DNA from: DASYTH01 sp035762905
GTDB lineage: Bacteria; Actinomycetota; Actinomycetes; Mycobacteriales; Pseudonocardiaceae
Assembly (NCBI RefSeq): GCF_035762905.1
Contig: NZ_DASUCC010000070.1
Coordinates: forward strand, 62,001 to 126,000
DNA length: 64,000 nt
Reading direction: 5' to 3'
Position numbers and translations under genes: made by a program. Under the pieces are notes generated by a model. The model made no database searches and had not been told where the DNA came from. It saw only the letters and a program-made list of their open reading frames with translations. Of the stretch, positions 26,644-34,787 are shown one piece after another (position 1 is the stretch's first letter; every line of letters starts with the position of its first letter).

Positions 26644-26819
26644 TCCCTTCCCCCAGAAACCCCGACGGCGTGCGCCGCATGGCAGCCACAATGCGGCACA
26701 CGCCAGGGGTGCGGATCGTGACCCTGCGGATCCCACCCGTCACCGAGGGCGCACGCCGCGCGGCAGCCATCAGCGCGGCGCGCGCCAGGGGTGAGATCAA
26801 GCAGGGGCTATCTGAATAA

Positions 26820-27960
26820 CTTTCCCTCGGCCATCCGGAAAATCGTCACACGGCGAGCACGGCGAGCGCCCAGGGCCAGCACAGTCGACATGGCCTGCCT
26901 CTCGTCACCGGGGGTTCGGACGGTCAACACGCCGGGATACCCCATCCACCGTCAGCCAAACCCCGCTTGCCGGAACTTTCTTCCGCCCCACCAACATTCC
27001 CCACGACCACCCGCGCCAGAACCCGTCCCCCTACCTACCCCGAGCCCGAACCGCCTCCCCAACAGCGTCGGAAAGTCTTCCCCTCTGCCCCAGCCGGTCC
27101 GTCCCGCCACCCGCGCCGAAAGTCTTCCTCCCTTCTGTCCCAAGCCGGCCCCGATCCACCATCGGCGTTCAGGAACCTCCCTTCCACCCAGCCAGCTCAT
27201 CCCGCCATCAGCCAGAACCCCTTCCCCTACCCGGTCCCCAGCCGGCCCCGATCCACCATCGGCGGTCGAGAACCGCCCTCCCCACCCGGCCAGCTCATCC
27301 CGCCATCAGCCAGCCCCCTTCCTCCCGACCCGTCCCCAGCCGGCTGACCACCACCAGCGCCCCACACCCCCACCACCAGCAGCGCCGGAACCCTCGACCG
27401 CACCCGTTCGGCCTCATCCCGCCATCGCCCGAAACCGCCACTTCCCTACCTGTCCCCCGCCAGTCCGTACCCCCACCAGCGCCGGGACACTCCCCCACCT
27501 ACCCCAGCCGGCCCGACCCCATCACCAGCGCCGGAACCCTTCCCCGCCTCTGCCTTCGGCCGGTCCGTCCCCCGCCAGCGTTAGAACCCTCGTCCCCACC
27601 CGACCGGCCGCATCCCTCCATCGCTCGGAGACCGCCTTCGCCCTACCTGCTGTCCCCCGCCAGTCCGTACCCCCACCAGCGCCGGACACTCCCCCTGCCT
27701 ACCCCAGCCGGCCCAACCCATCACCAGCGCCGGAATCGTTTCTCCCTACCTGCTGCCGCTGGTCCGGCCGGCCACCACCAGCGTTAGAACCCTCGTCCCC
27801 CACCCGACCGGCCGCATCCCGCCATCGCTCGGAGACCGCCTTCGCCCTACCTGTCCCCGCCAGTCCGTACCCCCAACAGCGCCGGACTCTTCTCTACTAC
27901 CCCCAGGTCTCCACTACCCCAGGCGGCCCGACCCCGCCACCAGCGCCGGAAAATGTCCCC
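26820..27960. repeat. gene-free C-rich region with degenerate ~200-bp repeats
   Basis: This 1.1-kb stretch between convergent genes is pyrimidine-rich on the plus strand and built from recurring words such as CCAGCGCCGGAA and CCCGCCAGTCCGTACCCCCA. A near-identical block of about 114 bases appears at 27576-27690 and 27778-27890 (offset about 202), and a partial third copy starts near 27421, so the higher-order period is about 200 bp. CCGGCCCCGATCCACCATCGGCG occurs near 27147 and again near 27242. The plus-strand frame is open throughout but encodes only Pro/Ser/Arg low complexity and runs antisense over the hemerythrin gene, so I treat it as non-coding. Confidence 0.85.
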
Positions 27961-28590
27961 CTACCTGCTGCCACCGGTCCGGCCGGCCACCAGCAGTGCC
28001 CGGGCCAGTTCGCCCTTGCTCATGCTCGAGCGGCCGGGGATGCCGGCCTTCTGCGCCCGGATGTAGAGGTCTTCCTTGGTCAGCGTGTCATCGATTCCGG
28101 CTCGTTTCAGCTCCCGCAGCCGCAGACCGTCGAACTTGCGTCCGAGATCCTCGCGCTTGCGCGTCGACAAGTTCGCCGTGAGCGTGGGCAGTGCCTCCGA
28201 CTCGACTGCCGCCACGTGCTGGCGCACCGCACACACCAGCTCGTCGAGCGCCGCGGCGAACCCGTCCTGCGGGCCTGCCGGTCGCTCCGGGTGTCCGGTC
28301 CCGCTACCGGGAGTCGCGGGGACCTGGACACGGTGGAGATCCGCGGCGAGGGCGGCAAAGCGTTCCTGGGCGGCCCGGAGGCCGCTGTCGTCCGGGTGGG
28401 TGGCTGCCGCTTTGCCCCGGTTTGTCCGCAGCGCCGGGTAGAGGTGCTTTTCCTCGGCCCGCTGGTGGGCCAGCAGCCGGGCGGCCACCTCGGCCAGCAG
28501 CGCTGTCCGGTTCTCGCGGTCCGCCCTGAGCTGCTCGAACAACTCTTCGAGCAGGCGATGGTCGTTCACGATCGCCGTCACCGCATCCAT
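27961..28590 (-). CDS. hemerythrin-like protein with C-terminal Rho_N/SAP-like domain
   Basis: A 209-residue protein. The N-terminal 140 residues form a hemerythrin HHE four-helix bundle; likely iron ligands are His11, His42, Glu46 (HQRAEEKH), His125 and Glu129. The C-terminus (about 170-200, LTKEDLYIRAQKAGIPGRSSMSKGEL) resembles the short Rho_N/SAP-type helix-extended-helix motif found in actinobacterial stress and DNA-associated proteins. Oxygen, NO or redox sensing is plausible. ATG 28590 has GAAGGG upstream. Its 3' end abuts the C-rich repeats. Confidence 0.87.
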   Translation of the reverse strand: MDAVTAIVNDHRLLEELFEQLRADRENRTALLAEVAARLLAHQRAEEKHLYPALRTNRGKAAATHPDDSGLRAAQERFAALAADLHRVQVPATPGSGTGHPERPAGPQDGFAAALDELVCAVRQHVAAVESEALPTLTANLSTRKREDLGRKFDGLRLRELKRAGIDDTLTKEDLYIRAQKAGIPGRSSMSKGELARALLVAGRTGGSR

Positions 28591-28672
28591 GGCTGGCCGT
28601 CCCTTCTGCCGACGTGTCTGCCTATTCGACCGAATACCCGACCTGCGGCTCAGTCACACCGTGGCGTCATGA

Positions 28673-28698
28673 GGATTGACAATGCCCCGAATGGGTAA
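28673..28698 (+). promoter_or_regulatory. SigB-type promoter candidate, imperfect
   Basis: GGAT, then 16 bases, then GGGTAA resembles the actinobacterial SigB pattern GNNT-N14-16-GGGTAY with one mismatch at the last base. It lies about 50 bp before the gene at 28750. Confidence 0.35.
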
Positions 28699-28749
28699 TA
28701 CCGCTCTGCACGAACAGATCGGCGTGCGGGACGGGGCGGTGAACGGAAC

Positions 28750-29232
28750 ATGGACACGCGGGAACGGGCGCGGACCACGGCCCGGCTGCTGGTCAGCCTG
28801 GCCAGGGCCGGCGACTTCGCCGGCGTATCCCGGATCGTCCGGCTGCTCACCGAACCCTCCGTTCCGCAGCGGGATCGGCTCCGTCAGGTGATGGCGGAAC
28901 TGCTGACCGCCGCGGCAACGATGGTGGTCCGCCAGACCGGCGGCCTCGGCCCGAACACGGCGATCGTCCTTGATCTGCGGCGAGCTGACGGGTCCACAGT
29001 GGATATCGACGACCTCCGGCCGGAGGTGCGGGCCATTGTGCGGGCGTTGCTCGCTCAGGTACACGAGCACAAGGCGGATGTCGACACGCAGATCGAGTTT
29101 GCCATGCACGGCGCGGCGGACGGTCTGGCCGACGGCGTCTCCCTGGTTCTCCTGTGGACGGTCAGCGCGATGGCCTGGTGCGAGGAAAACGACGAGCCGG
29201 CACCCGGTTGGCTCGGCGCCACCGCAGCGTGA
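28750..29232 (+). CDS. hypothetical protein, mostly helical
   Basis: A 160-residue protein that I do not recognise. The N-terminal half is a predicted helical bundle (RLLVSLARAGDFAGVSRIVRLL), the middle has TAIVLDLRRADGSTVDIDDLRPEV, and the C-terminal part is helical with a mildly hydrophobic segment. There is no signal peptide. It lies in the stress-type region, 11 bp before the next membrane-protein gene, so it is probably co-transcribed with it. A weak ribosome site precedes ATG 28750. Confidence 0.7.
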   Translation: MDTRERARTTARLLVSLARAGDFAGVSRIVRLLTEPSVPQRDRLRQVMAELLTAAATMVVRQTGGLGPNTAIVLDLRRADGSTVDIDDLRPEVRAIVRALLAQVHEHKADVDTQIEFAMHGAADGLADGVSLVLLWTVSAMAWCEENDEPAPGWLGATAA

Positions 29233-29243
29233 GAGGAGTGGTC

Positions 29244-29729
29244 ATGGCCAGCAGGCAGGAGTGGGAACGCACCCGCCTGGACCTGAACCCCGCGGACGAC
29301 CCGGCGCCGGTCGCCGAGTCGGTCGCCCCCGCCGACCGGGTCGAGCCGGTCGCCCACCCGATGGTCGAATCCGAAGTCGTCGACTCGCAGGCTCGGCGGG
29401 TTCGGGTGGTGCGCACCGTGTGCACGATCATCAACCTTGTGTGCGGTCTGTTCGCGGTAGTGCTCGGACTGCACATCGTCCTGGTGATGTTCGAGGCGAA
29501 CCCCAACAACGGCTTTGCGTCCCTTGTGGAAAGTTTCTCGGGCGCGGTGTCCCTGGGCTTGCGCGGGCTGTTCACTCCGGACAGTGCCAAACTGCAAGTG
29601 CTGTTCAATGACGGCCTCGCCGCGATTGCCTGGCTGGTCATCGCCGGCGCCCTGACCTACGCGATTCGCCAGTTCGCCCTCCCCGGGCCGCGGCGCACGG
29701 TTTCTTACCGGCGCCACGTGGTGCGGTAA
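29244..29729 (+). CDS. small two-helix membrane protein, unknown function
   Basis: A 161-residue protein. After an acidic cytoplasmic N-terminus (1-55), two hydrophobic helices (about 60-85 and 128-147) flank a loop with ANPNNGFASLVESF and LGLRGLFTPDSAKL. The same arrangement recurs in unnamed actinobacterial membrane proteins. GAGGAG precedes ATG 29244. It lies between a hypothetical gene and the GlsB-like gene, so it is probably part of the envelope-stress set. Confidence 0.75.
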   Translation: MASRQEWERTRLDLNPADDPAPVAESVAPADRVEPVAHPMVESEVVDSQARRVRVVRTVCTIINLVCGLFAVVLGLHIVLVMFEANPNNGFASLVESFSGAVSLGLRGLFTPDSAKLQVLFNDGLAAIAWLVIAGALTYAIRQFALPGPRRTVSYRRHVVR

Positions 29730-29774
29730 ATCGATCGCGTTCCTAAGTGTTCAACTGAGAAGTAGGAGGAATAA

Positions 29775-30053
29775 GTGACTGTCACCGGTATCATTATGGC
29801 GATCATCGTCGGCCTCATCGTCGGTGCGCTTGGCCGGCTGGTTCTGCCGGGCCGGCAGAACATCCCGGTGTGGCTCACCATCGTCGTCGGTATTGTCGCC
29901 GCGCTGCTCGGCACCGCGCTTGCCCGCGCAATCGGCATCCCCACCGCGACGTCGGGTATCGACTGGCTCGAACTCCTCGTCCAGGTCATCCTCGCCGCCG
30001 TCGGCGTCGCCCTCGTGTCCGGCGCCTGGGGTCGCCGAGGTGTCCGCGGATAA
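29775..30053 (+). CDS. GlsB/YeaQ/YmgE family stress membrane protein
   Basis: A 92-residue protein with three hydrophobic helices and glycine-rich motifs (IIVGLIVGALGRLVLPG), typical of the transglycosylase-associated GlsB/YeaQ family, which is induced by envelope or acid stress; no enzymatic activity is established. GTG 29775 is preceded by AGGAGG. A strong terminator follows at 30078. Confidence 0.93.
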   Translation: MTVTGIIMAIIVGLIVGALGRLVLPGRQNIPVWLTIVVGIVAALLGTALARAIGIPTATSGIDWLELLVQVILAAVGVALVSGAWGRRGVRG

Positions 30054-30077
30054 CCCAGAACCAATTTCCCACCCCAA

Positions 30078-30108
30078 GGGCGCCTGTGGGCCACACCCAC
30101 AGGCGCCC
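30078..30108. terminator. hairpin after GlsB-like gene
   Basis: A perfect 13-bp stem (30078-30090 with 30096-30108) around a five-base loop, 25 bases after the stop. From here to about 30240 the sequence is C-rich and without genes. Confidence 0.85.
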
Positions 30109-30487
30109 TGCCTTACCCCCAGCACCCCGTTTCCCGTCAGCACCCACCCAACAGCAACCACCCCACCCCGCCACGCCATCACGCCCGGGTCGCCCACCGC
30201 CATCTCACCGCCCGACCCGACCCGCCAACTCGCCTTGAGTTCCCATTTCCAGCAGCTGAGCCCCCGGGCCCAGCAACTGAGTTGATAGGCGCGGCAACTG
30301 AGTTGACGGTTCCAGCAGGCGGGTCGCCGGCTCCGGCACTCGAACCGCCAGGTCCGGTACGCCGGGTCGGCCTGGGTGCGGTCCTCCGGCTACGTTTCGA
30401 ACGCTCGGTCACCCAGGAGTGCTGGGCACGGCGTTCCGCGGCACGGTTGTGGGCAGGTGCTCGGATGCACGGACGCGGAGCGCGGCC

Positions 30488-31265
30488 TACCGGACCCGGC
30501 GCTCGGTTATCCGGCCGGAACTCAGCTACCAGATCCGGGAACTCGGCTGTCCGACCGGCGACCCGGCGACTCGGGTGCCGGATGGGGCCATTCAGGTGCC
30601 GGAGCTAGCAACTCAGCTGCCGGACCCGGCGACTCGGTTATCCGGCCCCGGCAATTCGGTTATCCGGCTCGGGAACCCGGCTGCCCGAGCCAGCGACTCG
30701 GTTGCCCGAACCGGCGACTCGACTGCCCGACCCGGGGCCTCGGGTGCCTGAGCCGGGAACTCGACTGCCCGAAACGGCAATTCGACTGCCCGGGCCGGCA
30801 ACTCGACCACCGGAACCAGCGACTCGGATGCCCGACCGGCAACTTAACTGCCCGAGCAGCAACTCAACTGCTCGACCGGCAACTCGACTGCCCGGGCCGG
30901 GAACTCGACTGGCCGACCCGGCGACTCGGGTGCCCGAGCTAGCAACTCAGCTGCCGGACCCGGCGCCCCGGTTATCCGGCTGGCAATTCGGGTGCCCGCG
31001 CCGGGAATCGGCTGCCAGACCGGGGAACTTGGGTGCCTGAGCCGGCAATTCGGGTGGTTGGGTCGGGCACTCGGCTGCCCGACTTGGCGACTCGGGTGCC
31101 CGAGCCGACAATTCGGGTGGTTGGGTCGGGAACTCGGCTGCTCGACTTGGCGACTCGGGTGCCCGAGCCGGCAATTCGGGTGCCCGAGGGGAACTCGGGT
31201 GCCCGGGTCGGCGGCTCGGGTGGTTGGGTCGGGAATTGGGTGCTGGGGTCGGGGACTCGGGTGGG
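30488..31265. repeat. degenerate 21-bp tandem array with 63-bp higher-order unit
   Basis: About 35-40 tandem units of 20 or 21 bases follow a pattern close to (G/A)ACTCG(G/A)(C/G)TGCCCGA(C/G)CCGG(C/G). A higher-order repeat of exactly 63 bases (three units) is seen at 31046-31108 and 31109-31171 with three mismatches. In frame the unit would encode a heptad such as LPEPATR on the plus strand or ELPARAP on the minus strand, but the interspersed 20-base units break every frame. There are no unique spacers, so it is not CRISPR. It lies between the convergent GlsB-like and amylase genes. Confidence 0.9.
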
Positions 31266-31342
31266 TTGGTGGGTTTGGGTTTGGGTTGGGGGCGGGGTGG
31301 GGGGGTTAGGGGGTGGGGGGTTGGGTGGGGTAGATGGTGGGG
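31262..31342 (+). other. G-quadruplex-prone G-run tract at amylase 3' end
   Basis: Within 80 bases the plus strand has more than ten runs of three or more guanines, with loops of one to three bases over most of the tract. It covers the stop codon of the minus-strand amylase gene (31306-31308), so the amylase mRNA is C-rich there and the G-rich strand is the template. Confidence 0.85.
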
Positions 31343-34068
31343 TCGCCTTGTTTGATCCAGATGTTGGGGGTGTTGATGGGGAGGAAGGAGCGGTCGCCGC
31401 CGGGTTCGCGGGTGGTGGGGACGGTGTCGCCGGCGGGGAGATGCATGATGAAGTTGACGGGGGCGGTGTCGGAGATGAGGGGGATGTTGTAGACGGCCCA
31501 GCCGTTTTCGATGCGGGTGGGGGGCCAGGGGCGGTCCCAGGCGATTTGGGCGAGGACGTCGGGGTGGACGGCGTCGCCCCACATGTGCAGGCCCCAGTCG
31601 GTGTAGTCGCCGGCGGGGCGGAAGTAGTGGAGGGTGGCCAGGGTGGCCGGGGGGCCGGCGGCGCGGACGGTGCGCGGGGCGCTGGTGGTGGTGCGGCCGG
31701 CTTCGGTGAGCTTGGCGCGGTAGCGGACGGGGGTGCCGGCGGCGAGGTTGAGCGGGGTGAGGTCGTCGAACACGGTGTAGGCGGGCGAGGAGTCGTCCGA
31801 GCCGATGGGGGTCCAGGGGCCGTCGGCGACGCTGCGTTCGAAGCGGACCACGTGGCTGGCCCGGTCGGGGTCGGCGACGGCGCGGACCTCGACGGTGCCG
31901 CGGACGCCGCTGTTCTCGGCGGGGCTCTCGATGGTCAGGGCAGCGGACGGGACGGCGGTGGAGCGGGGGGCGCTGCGCGACGTGTGGCCGCGGTTGTCCT
32001 GGACCACGGCGCGGTACTGCACGCCGGCGCCGGGGCGTAACGACGACACGTCGTGGAACACCCGGTACGGGGCGGTGTCGTCGGTGCCGATCGGGGTCCA
32101 CGACCCGCCGGCGGTCCGGGCGTAGAAGGTCACCTCGTAGAACGAGGAGCCGGACACGGACGCGGACACCTGCAGCCGCGCGCGGGACTCGGCGGCCGGC
32201 TCCGGAACACCCAGCGAGATCGCGGGCGCCGACCGGGAGCCCGGGATCTCGCCGTCGAGCAGGTAGACCACGGTGGACAGCGGCGGAACGGTCAGCGTGA
32301 GGGCGCGGTCACCTGCCGAGCGCGCCCGATCGGGGCCGGAGCCGTAGATCCGGTGGAAGGTCCGGTTGCCGGCGTAGGTCGGGATGGCCGCGGTCTTCGG
32401 CTGCTCGCTGTTGTTCAGTGCCACCACGTACTCGCGCTGCCGGGCCCGGTCCAGCCGGGAGAACGCGTAGATCCCGGCCTCGGCGCTGGAGAGCCGGTGC
32501 TGGTGCGTGCCGTCCCGCAGCGCCGGGTGCGCCCTGGCCAGGTCGGCCAGCGTCCGGATCGACCGGTACAGCGGGTGTCCCGGCTCGAAGTTGGCCTGCG
32601 CGTGCGTGGCGTCCGTGCCGAGCAGGTCGTCGTCGAGGTAGTCCGGCACCTGGCTGGCGAACATCGTCTGCCGGGCGAGCTGGTCGCCGCCGTTGCCGGT
32701 GAAGCCCTGCTCGTCGCCGTAGTAGATGACCGGGTTGCCGCGGGAGAGATACATCAGCTCGTGCGCGAGCCGGTCCCGGCCGAGCCACTCGGCGTCGCCT
32801 GCGCCCGGGTTGTCGGCCTGCACGAACCCGCCGAACCGCCCCATGTCGTGGTTTCCGAGGAAGGTCGGCAGCTGGTAGGCGTTGGAGTCGGCGTCGGTGT
32901 ACCAGTCGTCCCCGGCGAAGAACGCCTCGAGCGCGCTGGTCGGGGCGCCGCGCGAGGCGAAGTCCCTGGCCGCGGCCTGGAACGGGAAGTCGAGCACCGA
33001 CTGCATCCGGTCCCGGGTGGTGAACTGCGAGGTGAAGCTCTTGGTGGTGTCGAACACCTCGCCGAACATGAAGAACTCGCGTTTGCCGTGCTCGCGGGCG
33101 AACTGCAGGATGCGCGGCCCGAACTCCTGCCAGAACTCGTCGTTGACGTGCTTCATCGTGTCGATCCGGAAGCCGTCCACGCCGAAGTCGGCGATCCACC
33201 GCTGGTAGATCTCGATCATGCCCTGGACCACGCGTGGGTGCTCGGTGAACAGGTCGTCGAGCCCGAAGAAGTCGCCGTACAGCGAGTTCTCGCCGACGAA
33301 CGTGGTGTCCCCGCGGTTGTGGTACAGCGTGACGTCGTTGAGCCAGGCCGGAACCTTGAGGTTGGTCTCGCCGGGATCGAGCACCGGCGTGTACGGGAAC
33401 GAGGTGGCCGCGGACAGCGACGGGAAGCCGTTGGTGCCGGCGTGATCGCGATCGTCGAACGGCGCCCCGGCCGCCGTGCGGTACGGCGCGGCGTCCTTGC
33501 CCACGTACGGCCGGCGGGCGCCCTGCTGGTAGCCGATCACGTCGGCGGTGTGGTTGGTGATGATGTCGAAGTAGACCTTCATCCCACGCCGGTGTGCGGC
33601 GTCGACCAGCGCCCGCAGGTCGGCGTTGGTGCCGAGGTGCGGGTCGATCTGGGTGAAGTCGGTGATCCAGTAGCCGTGGTAGCCGGCCGACGGGCCGTCC
33701 TCGAGCTGGACCGCCTTGTTCTTGAAGCTCGGGGTCAGCCAGATGGACGTGGTGCCGAGGCCGCGGATGTAGTCGATCCGGTTGAGCAGGCCCTTGAGGT
33801 CGCCGCCGTTGTAGAAGCCCCGGCTGGTCGGGTCGAAGCCGGAGATCAGCCGGTCGTCGGGCAGGCCGCCGCGGTCGTTGCCGGGGTCGCCGTTGTCGAA
33901 CCGGTCGGCCATCACGAAGTAGAAGTTCTCGTCGGTGACCGGTCCGCGCAGCGAGTGCAGCGCGCGCAGGTGGTCACCGTGCTCCGGCGCCGCGGCGGCC
34001 GGGGCGGCGGCGAGCGACGAGACGAGTAACGCGGTCAGCAGGACGCTGACGGCACGACGCGGGGACAT
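31306..34068 (-). CDS. secreted alpha-amylase, GH13, with C-terminal PUD/CBM41-like domain
   Basis: A 920-residue enzyme. A signal peptide (1-27, AAPAAAAPEH) precedes the GH13 barrel (about 40-560). The catalytic residues are Asp303 (GFRIDTMKH), Glu337 (FMFGEVFD) and Asp408 (GNHD). Two Ig/Fn3-like modules follow (about 610-810), then a pullulanase-associated domain (about 815-915; LHYFRPAGDYTDWGLHMW, IWIKQGDPTIY). GAGGAGG precedes ATG 34068. It should hydrolyse starch or related alpha-glucans outside the cell. The C-terminus ends in PTQPPTP inside a G-quadruplex-prone tract. Confidence 0.95.
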   Translation of the reverse strand: MSPRRAVSVLLTALLVSSLAAAPAAAAPEHGDHLRALHSLRGPVTDENFYFVMADRFDNGDPGNDRGGLPDDRLISGFDPTSRGFYNGGDLKGLLNRIDYIRGLGTTSIWLTPSFKNKAVQLEDGPSAGYHGYWITDFTQIDPHLGTNADLRALVDAAHRRGMKVYFDIITNHTADVIGYQQGARRPYVGKDAAPYRTAAGAPFDDRDHAGTNGFPSLSAATSFPYTPVLDPGETNLKVPAWLNDVTLYHNRGDTTFVGENSLYGDFFGLDDLFTEHPRVVQGMIEIYQRWIADFGVDGFRIDTMKHVNDEFWQEFGPRILQFAREHGKREFFMFGEVFDTTKSFTSQFTTRDRMQSVLDFPFQAAARDFASRGAPTSALEAFFAGDDWYTDADSNAYQLPTFLGNHDMGRFGGFVQADNPGAGDAEWLGRDRLAHELMYLSRGNPVIYYGDEQGFTGNGGDQLARQTMFASQVPDYLDDDLLGTDATHAQANFEPGHPLYRSIRTLADLARAHPALRDGTHQHRLSSAEAGIYAFSRLDRARQREYVVALNNSEQPKTAAIPTYAGNRTFHRIYGSGPDRARSAGDRALTLTVPPLSTVVYLLDGEIPGSRSAPAISLGVPEPAAESRARLQVSASVSGSSFYEVTFYARTAGGSWTPIGTDDTAPYRVFHDVSSLRPGAGVQYRAVVQDNRGHTSRSAPRSTAVPSAALTIESPAENSGVRGTVEVRAVADPDRASHVVRFERSVADGPWTPIGSDDSSPAYTVFDDLTPLNLAAGTPVRYRAKLTEAGRTTTSAPRTVRAAGPPATLATLHYFRPAGDYTDWGLHMWGDAVHPDVLAQIAWDRPWPPTRIENGWAVYNIPLISDTAPVNFIMHLPAGDTVPTTREPGGDRSFLPINTPNIWIKQGDPTIYPTQPPTP

Positions 34069-34133
34069 GCGGCCTCCTCGCACGAACGGGATTCGGAACT
34101 ATAACGCCGGGTTCGCGCGGACCGCTGCCGTCC

Positions 34134-34179
34134 AAAGTTGCAACCGGAGCCGCCGATCGCCGGCCGGGCCAGCAACTTT
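34134..34179. promoter_or_regulatory. inverted repeat upstream of amylase, possible MalR/LacI-type site
   Basis: AAAGTTGC (34134-34141) and GCAACTTT (34172-34179) form a perfect inverted repeat 30 bases apart, and the first arm runs into the palindrome GTTGCAAC. TTGCAA words occur in actinobacterial maltose/amylase operators. Inferred only; it lies 66-112 bp upstream of the amylase start. Confidence 0.4.
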
Positions 34180-34192
34180 CGTCGTGGGTTCG

Positions 34193-34218
34193 GACTGAAC
34201 CGGTGTTCTTCGGGGTAC
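34193..34218 (+). promoter_or_regulatory. SigB-type promoter
   Basis: GACT, then 16 bases, then GGGTAC fits the actinobacterial SigB consensus GNNT-N14-16-GGGTAY fully. Transcription would start near 34225, about 30 bases before the small membrane protein gene. Confidence 0.55.
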
Positions 34219-34256
34219 TCCGTGGCCCAGACGAGAGATTCGTGGAAGGAGCCGAC

Positions 34257-34439
34257 ATGCTTGCCATCGTCGCCGCCGTCATCTTCCTGATCGCCCTCCT
34301 CCTCGACTTGACCGAGGCATCGATCGGGATCGCTACCGGCACGATCGTGACGGCCGGGCTGCTGTGCCTGGCACTGCACCTTGGAGGGGTCGGAAGCTGG
34401 GCGCGGTCCCGGTCCAGCCGCTGGAGCTACCGTCGCTGA
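34257..34439 (+). CDS. small hydrophobic membrane protein
   Basis: A 60-residue protein with two membrane helices (about 2-21 and 26-46) and a basic tail (SWARSRSSRWSYRR). Similar one-gene units are common in actinobacteria. AAGGAG precedes ATG 34257, and a SigB-like promoter is placed correctly upstream. Function unknown; a stress role is inferred from the promoter. Confidence 0.8.
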   Translation: MLAIVAAVIFLIALLLDLTEASIGIATGTIVTAGLLCLALHLGGVGSWARSRSSRWSYRR

Positions 34440-34620
34440 GAATCATCCGATGATCCACTCGATCGAGATACGTCGTCCACCATGTCGTGCAATTGGCGGA
34501 CCGAAATCGACGTAGCGTGAGGAATTTCTATACCGGGCCAGGGGAAAGACAGATTGACTCGCCACGACTAGCTTAATTGGCGCGAGGGCGTGATCAATTG
34601 TCCAATCCCGGGAGGTTAGC
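34440..34620. other. AT-richer leader of the small peptide gene
   Basis: 181 bases, noticeably less GC-rich than the rest of the window. TTGACT at 34555-34560 and TAGCTT about nine bases later are promoter-like but badly spaced. GATCAATTG and GCTTAATTGGC words occur near the end. Probably promoter and 5' leader of the 34621 unit. Confidence 0.45.
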
Positions 34621-34710
34621 ATGCTGTTCCTCAACCTCGGCCTCGGTCTCGGCCTGTTCGGTGGATTCGGATGGGGCTGCTGGTCCCGATGGGGCTGGCC
34701 GCACTGCTGA
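34621..34710 (+). CDS. 29-residue Gly/Trp-rich small peptide
   Basis: It starts MLFLNLGLGLGLFGGFG and ends WGCWSRWGWPHC, with four Trp and two Cys in the last dozen residues. The ribosome site GGGAGG lies four bases before the ATG, and a classical intrinsic terminator begins 18 bases after the stop, so this is a complete stand-alone transcription unit. The first 17 residues could sit in a membrane. I know no family for it. It could be a membrane microprotein, a precursor peptide or a regulatory leader; there is no modification or transport gene beside it. Confidence 0.6.
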   Translation: MLFLNLGLGLGLFGGFGWGCWSRWGWPHC

Positions 34711-34728
34711 CTCATTTCGCCATTTGAT

Positions 34729-34772
34729 GGGCCGTGTCCCCCGCACGCCATGCGGGAGTCACGGCCCTTTTT
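34729..34772 (+). terminator. intrinsic terminator with T-tract
   Basis: GGGCCGTG pairs with CACGGCCC around an inner CCCGCA/TGCGGG stem and is followed directly by TTTTT. A textbook rho-independent terminator, rare in a genome of this GC content. Confidence 0.95.
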
Positions 34773-34787
34773 CTACGAATTCCGCGA

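Noticed and set aside
26791..28698. 635-codon open frame on the plus strand across the C-rich repeats
   Set aside because: It is Pro/Ser/Arg low complexity, changes with the repeats, and continues antisense through the hemerythrin gene, which has good motifs.
30488..31265. CRISPR array
   Set aside because: Units of 20-21 bases follow each other without unique spacers, and no cas genes are nearby.
31033..32040. 335-codon Gly/Val-rich frame on the plus strand
   Set aside because: It starts in the 21-bp array and runs antisense through the C-terminal domains of the amylase; composition is that of a shadow frame.
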